Source: Bryobacterales bacterium (GTDB lineage Bacteria; Acidobacteriota; Terriglobia; Bryobacterales; Bryobacteraceae). From it: DNA of 8,354 nucleotides. Positions 1 through 5,042 of the stretch are shown one piece after another; position 1 is the first letter of the stretch; every line of letters begins with the position of its first letter. Position numbers and translations under genes: made by a program. The stretch is taken from NCBI GenBank assembly GCA_003132865.1, contig PKYZ01000004.1:14955-23308 (forward strand), read 5' to 3'. Under the pieces are notes generated by a model, which was not told the origin of the DNA, did no database searches, and worked only from the letters and a program-made list of their open reading frames with translations.

Positions 1-1727
1 CGCTCGATCAGCGGGCAGTTGCAGCGGGTGATATTCAAAGCCGATCCATACTGCGCGCCGCCCCCTGTCGGGTTGTTCGGTCCCTGGTTCCCCGACCGGT
101 CCGCGTCCGCGATATTGAACCCCGGCGCCCCACTTGTGAGCGAGTCGCTTGCAATATTAATACCTGGAATACCGAGTTGGTTTGCAAACTCGGTCGACTG
201 ATCGTACTTGTGGTCACCGATGTTGTAGCGGTAGTAACCAATGCGCCAGTCGGTCAGCAGCTTCGGGCTCACCGAAATATCCATGCCCGCTGCAAGACTG
301 TCGTCGGCGCCCTGGGAAACGCCGCCGTAGCCGCCGATGCCGAAACCCGGTCCGCCCGCCGTGCCAAACATCGTCGTGCCGGAGAGCACATCCGTGAACC
401 GGCTGAAGCGCGCGAACGCGTGCATGGTTTGCGAAATCGTGTCATCCACGCGCAAATCCCACTGGTTATTATTAAAGAGACCGGTGCCGCTGGCCGAATA
501 GTTGTCTTTCAAACCATTCAGGCTCCCCGCCGCAACCTTACCGCCGGTATTCGGAGCATAGGGTTGCAGCAGTTTCAGCAGAGCCAGAGCCTGCGGGGAG
601 AGCTGCGAGGCCGGAATTACGTTGCCCGGATACGGCACCGATCCACCCGACGTCTGCTGGTAAATCAAAGGGGCAGCGGTGCTGCCCTTGATGCCCAGCG
701 CATATTCGCTGAAGTCGCAGCCGGTAGGGCCAAGACAAGTCGATACGAGGTGCGCCGTTGGAACGGTCGCATTGTCCGCCGTTCCCACCTTCTGCCGCAC
801 GCCCTGATAATCGAAGAAGCCGAACAGCCGGTCTTTGATGAACGGTCCGCCGATCGAACCGCCAAATTGGTTCTTCAGCCCGGGCGGGAAGGTCGTCACT
901 GGGAACTGCGTGTACGGATCCGTCCCGAGGTTCGCGCTGCTCTCGCGATAATCGAATGCGCTGCCGTGGAAGCTGTTGGACCCGGATTTCGTCTGCGCGG
1001 AAATAAACGACGCCACCGCCTTGCCGAACTCCGCGTCGAAATTCTGCGTGGTGATCTTGGTATCCGAGATTGCGTCCAGCGGCGGGTTGATCACGAAAAT
1101 GCCGAGGATCGGATCCTGATTGTCGGTTCCGTCCAGCTGATAGGCCACGCCGCCGAATGCCTGGCCGTCCACCTGAATCTGTTTGCTGGCCTGCGGATTC
1201 TCATCGGCCGCGTGGTTCCAACTCAGCGATTGCGCTCCGGGAAGCAGCAACTGCAGATTCGCAAAATTGCGATCCGGAATCGGAAGGTTTTCGACCTCGG
1301 CGGTGGTGAATTCAGTCGCGACGTCGGCGCGGTCGGTCTTCAGTTCCGGTATGGTATCCGCGTTCACGTTTATCGTCTGCGTGGAGGCTCCGACTTTGAG
1401 GGAGGCGTCGATTTTCGGAGAGGTGTCCGCCTGCACCAGAACACCGGTGGCCACGAAGGTCTCGAATCCCTTGGCCTCCACTTTTACGTTGTAGGTATCC
1501 GGGATCAGATGCTCGGCAAGATACTCACCAGACGGATTCGATTTGACTGAAATCGAAGTGCCTTTCGACACATCGGTGATAGTGATCGTAGCGTCAGGAA
1601 CGACTGCGCCGGTGTTATCGGTAACGGTTCCGTTAATCGAACCGTAGACGGCCTGTCCCTGGGATGAAGTGGAGAAACACAGCGCCACAACTGCGGCGCA
1701 GGCTGCGATGAGCCTGGGAAGTTTCAT
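1..1727 (-). CDS. TonB-dependent receptor with carboxypeptidase-regulatory-like N-terminal domain (partial, C-terminus beyond window)
   Basis: An outer-membrane beta-barrel receptor that should import a bulky ligand using TonB energy; the ligand cannot be told from sequence. The start is ATG at 1727-1725, with GGAGG five bases upstream (1733-1737). The frame is open for about 575 residues and runs off the left edge. Residues 1-26 form a signal peptide (MKLPRLIAAC, then a hydrophobic stretch, then SSQGQA). Residues ~27-107 read as a carboxypeptidase-regulatory-like Ig fold (YGSINGTVTD, GAVVPDATITITD, PSGEYLAEHLIPDTYNV). The plug follows from ~127, with ENLPIPDRNF at 146-155, then VDGQAFGGVAYQLDGTDNQD, an FDAEFGKAVASF stretch and TKSGSNSFHGSAF. 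The barrel begins around NQFGGSIGGPFIKDRLFGFF. This arrangement is typical of the large acidobacterial TonB receptor family, whose members are usually about 1000 residues or more, so roughly half is present. The gene is divergent from the redoxin operon. The family call is firm; the substrate is unknown. Confidence 0.95.
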   Translation of the reverse strand, partial: MKLPRLIAACAAVVALCFSTSSQGQAVYGSINGTVTDNTGAVVPDATITITDVSKGTSISVKSNPSGEYLAEHLIPDTYNVKVEAKGFETFVATGVLVQADTSPKIDASLKVGASTQTINVNADTIPELKTDRADVATEFTTAEVENLPIPDRNFANLQLLLPGAQSLSWNHAADENPQASKQIQVDGQAFGGVAYQLDGTDNQDPILGIFVINPPLDAISDTKITTQNFDAEFGKAVASFISAQTKSGSNSFHGSAFDYRESSANLGTDPYTQFPVTTFPPGLKNQFGGSIGGPFIKDRLFGFFDYQGVRQKVGTADNATVPTAHLVSTCLGPTGCDFSEYALGIKGSTAAPLIYQQTSGGSVPYPGNVIPASQLSPQALALLKLLQPYAPNTGGKVAAGSLNGLKDNYSASGTGLFNNNQWDLRVDDTISQTMHAFARFSRFTDVLSGTTMFGTAGGPGFGIGGYGGVSQGADDSLAAGMDISVSPKLLTDWRIGYYRYNIGDHKYDQSTEFANQLGIPGINIASDSLTSGAPGFNIADADRSGNQGPNNPTGGGAQYGSALNITRCNCPLIE

Positions 1728-1797
1728 AATTGCCTCCAAAAGACTTGCCAGGAGCTGTGCGCTCCTGCCCGATCTTGCTCTGAAGAAATCACACCAA

Positions 1798-1830
1798 GGC
1801 TTTTGCGCAACTGCTTTCAGCGCAAAAGCC
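1798..1830. repeat. Perfect 11-bp inverted repeat with 11-base spacer
   Basis: GGCTTTTGCGC (1798-1808) is mirrored by GCGCAAAAGCC (1820-1830) around an 11-base loop (1809-1819). Arms this long and perfect are not expected by chance in 8 kb. It sits about 70 bases upstream of the receptor start, on the receptor side of the putative promoter, so it could act as an RNA hairpin in the leader or as a binding site for a dimeric regulator. Confidence 0.75.
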
Positions 1831-1922
1831 AAATGCGGCCTCTCGACCTTTGGATCGGCCGCGTCTCAATTGCTGACTTGCTACAGCTGTTGTGGAAGTG
1901 CGTTGGCATTCTGATCGCGGCT

Positions 1923-1944
1923 TGCGGTTGGAATAACAACCGCA
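1923..1944. repeat. Perfect 8-bp inverted repeat with 6-base spacer (possible operator or hairpin)
   Basis: TGCGGTTG (1923-1930) and CAACCGCA (1937-1944) flank GAATAA. The 22-base palindrome has the size of a dimeric regulator site and lies between the divergent genes. It is also enclosed by a second complementary pair, GCGGCT (1917-1922) and AGCCGC (1960-1965), which favours an RNA helix with a 15-base one-sided bulge. The sequence does not decide between operator and RNA structure. Confidence 0.5.
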
Positions 1945-1998
1945 CACAACTGGGGAATTAGCCGCCGTGCTCGGCAACACTTCTCTATTGCGGGAGTG

Positions 1999-2028
1999 AC
2001 TCTAGGCGTTTATTCCTTCCGTTGTCAA
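1999..2028 (-). promoter_or_regulatory. Putative sigma70-type promoter of the TonB-dependent receptor
   Basis: On the minus strand a perfect -35 TTGACA (2028-2023) is followed after 18 bases by TAGAGT (2004-1999), a 4/6 match to TATAAT. Transcription would start near 1992, giving a leader of about 265 bases before the receptor ATG at 1727. No equally good promoter was seen nearer the gene. The match is by eye and the spacing is one base longer than optimal. Confidence 0.5.
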
Positions 2029-2134
2029 GAGGAGGAAACCACTTCGCGTGGAGCGGAAGGCAGATGCAATTTAGGTCTCAAAGGATGCGTTCGAAGATGA
2101 ATCGATTTAGCAGCCCGCGTTGTCCTGTCGCGCA

Positions 2135-2148
2135 GGTAGCGTGCTACC
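2135..2148. repeat. Short palindrome just upstream of the redoxin start
   Basis: GGTAGC (2135-2140) and GCTACC (2143-2148) are separated by two bases and end ten bases before ATG 2159, where a ribosome binding site would lie. It could be an operator or hairpin covering the start. Arms of six bases do occur by chance at this length of sequence, so support is weak. Confidence 0.25.
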
Positions 2149-2158
2149 GTTACAAGCT

Positions 2159-2734
2159 ATGGCGTTGCCCGCATGGCTCTTGCTGCTTTCTTGTCTGCCG
2201 GCAGCCGCCTTGGCGGCGCAGCCTTTCGGCGTAGACCTCAACGGCCGCCCCATCGATCGACTGGCGCCGCCTGGTTCGCCCGCGATCGTGCTCTTCTTCG
2301 CCGCGTCGGATTGTCCCATCTCCAACCGTTACGTTCCCGAGATCGAGCGGCTCGAACGCGAATTCACGCCCGCGGGTGTGCACTTCTGGTGGGTCTATCC
2401 CAATCCCGAAGACACGTCCGAAGTAGTTCGACGCCACCAGGAGCAGTTCGGTATTCGTGGTGACGTTGTGCGGGACACCGAACAGCGGCTCACGGCCATG
2501 GCGCGGGTAACCGTCACTCCCGAGGTTGCGGTCTTTGTTCCCGCGGGAACAACCTTGCGCGAGGTGTATCGCGGACGCATCGACGATCGTTACATATCGC
2601 TCGGGCAGGAACGTCCTTCCGCGCAGAGACATGACCTGGAGAATGCACTTCACGCGCTGCTTGCGAACCATCCCATTCCACTGCCTGGCGGACCGCCCGT
2701 CGGGTGCTCCATCGTGCCCCGAAGCGAGCCATGA
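2159..2734 (+). CDS. Exported redoxin-domain (thioredoxin-fold) protein with DCPISN motif
   Basis: A 191-residue thioredoxin-fold protein from ATG 2159. GTG 2141 and TTG 2120 are in-frame alternatives; no start has a convincing Shine-Dalgarno. Residues 1-19 form a hydrophobic signal with likely cleavage at ALA|AQ, though the n-region lacks a basic residue. The fold is visible as PAIVLFFAASDCPISNRYVPEIERLE (residues 41-66, motif cysteine C52), then VHFWWVYPNPEDT and VTVTPEVAVF with the cis-proline-type TPE turn. The active motif is CPIS rather than the CxxC of TlpA/ResA, so no resolving cysteine lies next to C52. A second cysteine, C183, sits in a GCSI motif near the C-terminus. The stop overlaps the start of the next gene in ATGA, implying translational coupling and a shared task. 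A role in redox support or metal loading of that partner is inference. It could also be described as AhpC/TSA-like. Confidence 0.85.
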   Translation: MALPAWLLLLSCLPAAALAAQPFGVDLNGRPIDRLAPPGSPAIVLFFAASDCPISNRYVPEIERLEREFTPAGVHFWWVYPNPEDTSEVVRRHQEQFGIRGDVVRDTEQRLTAMARVTVTPEVAVFVPAGTTLREVYRGRIDDRYISLGQERPSAQRHDLENALHALLANHPIPLPGGPPVGCSIVPRSEP

Positions 2735-4941
2735 GATTCCGGTTCCCCGCTTCACTGGCACTGGCAGCCTGCACGTTGATGAGCTTTTCTGCGCCCAAGC
2801 CACCGATTCGCGCCGCAGAAGCACCCGTGACCTGGAGCCGGCAGATTGTGCCGATTGTCTACCATAACTGCGCCGCCTGCCATCATCCCGGCGGTGCGGG
2901 GCCCTTCAGCCTGCTTTCGTATGCTGACGCGCGCCGTCGCGGGCAGCAAATCCTCGATGTCACGCAGTCGCGTTACATGCCCCCCTGGCTGCCCGCGCAT
3001 GGCTACGGCGATTTTGCCGGCGAACGGCGGCTCAGTGACGAGGACCTGGCGCTCATCCGCAAGTGGGTCGAGTCCGGAATGGCCGAAGGCAATCCCGCCG
3101 AAGCTCCAGCCGAGCCGCATTACGATGCGACATGGCAGATGGGCAAACCCGATTTGATTCTCTCCATCGAACGCCCGTATACGCTGTCCGCGTCCGGCGC
3201 CGATGTCTTTCGCAACTTCGTCCTTCCCTACCCTCTTGCGCAAACGAATTTCATTCGCGCCATGGAAATCCGGCCTGGAACACCGCAGGCGGTCCATCAT
3301 TCCAACGTGCTCATCGATCGAACCGCGTCGTACCGGGGCGATCACCCGGCTGACTGGAAGGATGGAATTCCAGGAATGGAGCTGGAGTTAGATGGAGGAA
3401 ATACTTTCGACCCTGACAGTCATTTTCTCTTCTGGAAACCGGATACGCCGGTGCTGGCGGAACCCAGCGGGATGCCGTGGCGGCTCGATCCCGGCAACGA
3501 TCTCATCCTCAATATGCACCTCAAGCCCAGCGGCAAACCGGAAACCATCGACGCGCAGATTGGTTTGTACTTCGATGACAAGCCGGCCACGAGCCATCCC
3601 ATGCTGCTGCAGCTTGACGACGACCGGGACCTCGACATCCCGGCGGGCGATCGCAATTTTGTCGTGCACGACGAGCTAACGCTTCCCGTCGACGTAGATG
3701 TCCTGGGCATCTACCCCCACGCTCACTACCTGGGCCACGTGCTCGAAGGCTGGGCGATCCTACCGAACGGACAAAAGAAGTGGCTCATTCGCATTCCCGG
3801 CTGGGACATCGATCGCCAGTCCGTGTACCGCTATCGCACTCCTGTTTTTCTCCCGCGTGGATCGGTCCTGCACATGCACTACGTCTATGACAACTCGGCG
3901 CAGAACATCCACAACCCCAACTCGCCGCCCATTCGTGTGCGCGCTGGCAACCGCTCCGTCGACGAAATGGCGCATCTCTGGGTTCAGGTTCTGCCCGTCA
4001 ATGTCCCTAAGGGAAGTCCTGATCCGCGTCTCCTGCTCGAACAGGCTTGGATGGAGCATCGAGTGCGTGTCCAGCCTGGCGATTCGATAGCCCTTTACAA
4101 CCTCGCGTCTGCGGAAGCGGGGCTCGGCGAGGATGCGCAGGCTGCCGATACCTATCGCGCCATTCTGCGCGATCATCCCAACGACGCCCGCACTCTTAAC
4201 AGCCTCGGCGCAGTGCTGGACAAATCCGGAGAAGCACCCGGCGCCGAACAATCGTTCCGCCATGCCCTTGCCGTTGAGCCCGAAGCCTGCGATCCACGCT
4301 TCAACCTGGCGAGCCTGGAACTCATTCGTTCGCAGTTCCGTGACGCCGACCGCGACTTCCGCGCGCTGCTCGAGCATTGCCCGAATGATCCGGCGGCCCA
4401 CAATGGGCTCGGCCTCGCGCTCGCCGGCGAAGGAGACAACGCATCCGCCGAATCGGAATTCAAAGCCGCGCTTGCGCTCGATCCGCGGAATTTCACCGCG
4501 CAGTACCACCTCGGTGAGATCGCGATCGCCTTAGGCCGGCCCCAGGACGCAATCGATCCCCTCTCCGCCGCTGCCAGTGAGAATCCCGGCGACGTCGACA
4601 CTCGCGAGCGACTCGCCCTGGCCTTCGCACAGGCCGCACGCCCCGACGACGCACTGAATCAGCTGCGCGAAGCCGAACATCTCGCGCCCAACAACGCCGA
4701 GCCGCATGCCCTGCTATCCCAGGTGCTGGCCGCGGCTGGCCGCCTGCAGGAGGCAATCGACGAACAAACTCAGGCGCTGCGCCTCGAGCCGCAGGATGCC
4801 GACGGCTGGAATAATCTCGGCGTCCTGGAAGCGCGCAACGGAAAACCGGATGCAGCGCGCGTCGATTTTGAGCATGCATTGCAGCTTGCGCCCGATGATG
4901 CGCAGGCTCGTGCTAACTTAGCCCAGCTTCCGCCGCATTGA
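2731..4941 (+). CDS. Cytochrome c - PHM/DBM-like type II copper monooxygenase - TPR protein
   Basis: A 736-residue exported protein. ATG 2731 is chosen because it overlaps the redoxin stop as ATGA and begins directly with a signal; ATG 2704 is in frame but lies deep in the redoxin gene. LAAC at residues 11-14 resembles a lipobox, so it may be a lipoprotein. Residues ~33-115 are a cytochrome c domain: CAACH at 47-51 binds heme and MPPW supplies a likely axial Met83. Residues ~125-440 match copper type II ascorbate-dependent monooxygenases: VHH (H189, H190) and MHLKPSG (H263) for CuH; PHAHYLG (H330, H332) and DEM (M413) for CuM. Residues 449-720 are eight TPRs of exactly 34 residues, plus a 16-residue partial repeat. 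The reaction is probably O2-dependent hydroxylation with electrons passing through two separate coppers. The fused heme may replace or relay ascorbate (inference). The substrate is unknown. Confidence 0.88.
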   Translation: MRFRFPASLALAACTLMSFSAPKPPIRAAEAPVTWSRQIVPIVYHNCAACHHPGGAGPFSLLSYADARRRGQQILDVTQSRYMPPWLPAHGYGDFAGERRLSDEDLALIRKWVESGMAEGNPAEAPAEPHYDATWQMGKPDLILSIERPYTLSASGADVFRNFVLPYPLAQTNFIRAMEIRPGTPQAVHHSNVLIDRTASYRGDHPADWKDGIPGMELELDGGNTFDPDSHFLFWKPDTPVLAEPSGMPWRLDPGNDLILNMHLKPSGKPETIDAQIGLYFDDKPATSHPMLLQLDDDRDLDIPAGDRNFVVHDELTLPVDVDVLGIYPHAHYLGHVLEGWAILPNGQKKWLIRIPGWDIDRQSVYRYRTPVFLPRGSVLHMHYVYDNSAQNIHNPNSPPIRVRAGNRSVDEMAHLWVQVLPVNVPKGSPDPRLLLEQAWMEHRVRVQPGDSIALYNLASAEAGLGEDAQAADTYRAILRDHPNDARTLNSLGAVLDKSGEAPGAEQSFRHALAVEPEACDPRFNLASLELIRSQFRDADRDFRALLEHCPNDPAAHNGLGLALAGEGDNASAESEFKAALALDPRNFTAQYHLGEIAIALGRPQDAIDPLSAAASENPGDVDTRERLALAFAQAARPDDALNQLREAEHLAPNNAEPHALLSQVLAAAGRLQEAIDEQTQALRLEPQDADGWNNLGVLEARNGKPDAARVDFEHALQLAPDDAQARANLAQLPPH

Positions 4942-4980
4942 TTCTGTGCGACGTGTTAGCATTCCTGACTGGATCGCAGC

Positions 4981-5007
4981 CGCCATCCAACCAGCAGCAG
5001 GATGGCG
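4981..5007. repeat. 8-bp inverted repeat in the gap before the glucosidase
   Basis: CGCCATCC (4981-4988) pairs perfectly with GGATGGCG (5000-5007) across an 11-base loop. It lies 40 bases after the monooxygenase stop and ends 35 bases before the glucosidase ATG. The following sequence (AGCACTTTGTCTG) has no proper T-run, so it is at best a weak terminator; it may partly uncouple the two genes or structure the glucosidase leader. Confidence 0.4.
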
Positions 5008-5042
5008 AGCACTTTGTCTGCCGAACCAGGAGAATCATTGCA

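Larger units (their letters stand above)
1749..1965 (-). promoter_or_regulatory. Structured 5' leader of the TonB-dependent receptor (several perfect inverted repeats)
   Basis: This is most of the 431-base non-coding stretch between the divergent genes. Reading toward the receptor on the minus strand, it holds: a 6-bp outer helix (1960-1965 with 1917-1922) enclosing an 8-bp hairpin TGCGGTTG-N6-CAACCGCA (1923-1944); a 6-bp GCGGCC/GGCCGC pair with a 16-base loop (1835-1862); an 11-bp perfect hairpin (1798-1830); and a 7-bp hairpin CAGGAGC/GCTCCTG with a 5-base loop (1749-1767), which ends about 12 bases before the Shine-Dalgarno. None is followed by a clear T-run, so simple termination is not indicated. 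It may be a regulatory leader RNA, or some repeats may be protein operators. I recognise no known riboswitch class. Confidence 0.45.

Noticed and set aside
177..1550. 457-residue plus-strand open frame
   Set aside because: It is antisense to the TonB receptor, is rich in Arg, Ala and Gly without any domain pattern, and has no ribosome binding site. The minus strand codes for a clearly recognisable receptor across the same bases.
1728..1998. Cobalamin or TPP riboswitch upstream of the TonB receptor
   Set aside because: The minus strand lacks the conserved GCCACTG of cobalamin riboswitches and the CTGAGA of TPP riboswitches. The helices present do not form either known layout.
2704..2731. Earlier start (ATG 2704) for the copper monooxygenase
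   Set aside because: It would add nine residues ahead of an otherwise typical signal peptide and enlarge the overlap with the redoxin gene; ATG 2731 forms the usual ATGA coupling.
3760..4509. 249-residue minus-strand open frame
   Set aside because: It lies antisense to the copper module and TPR repeats and shows no recognisable domain; GC-rich codon bias explains it.
4938..5042. TTG 4938 start giving a 617-residue glucosidase
   Set aside because: The extra 35 residues do not resemble a signal or domain, while ATG 5043 follows AGGAG and starts a good signal peptide.
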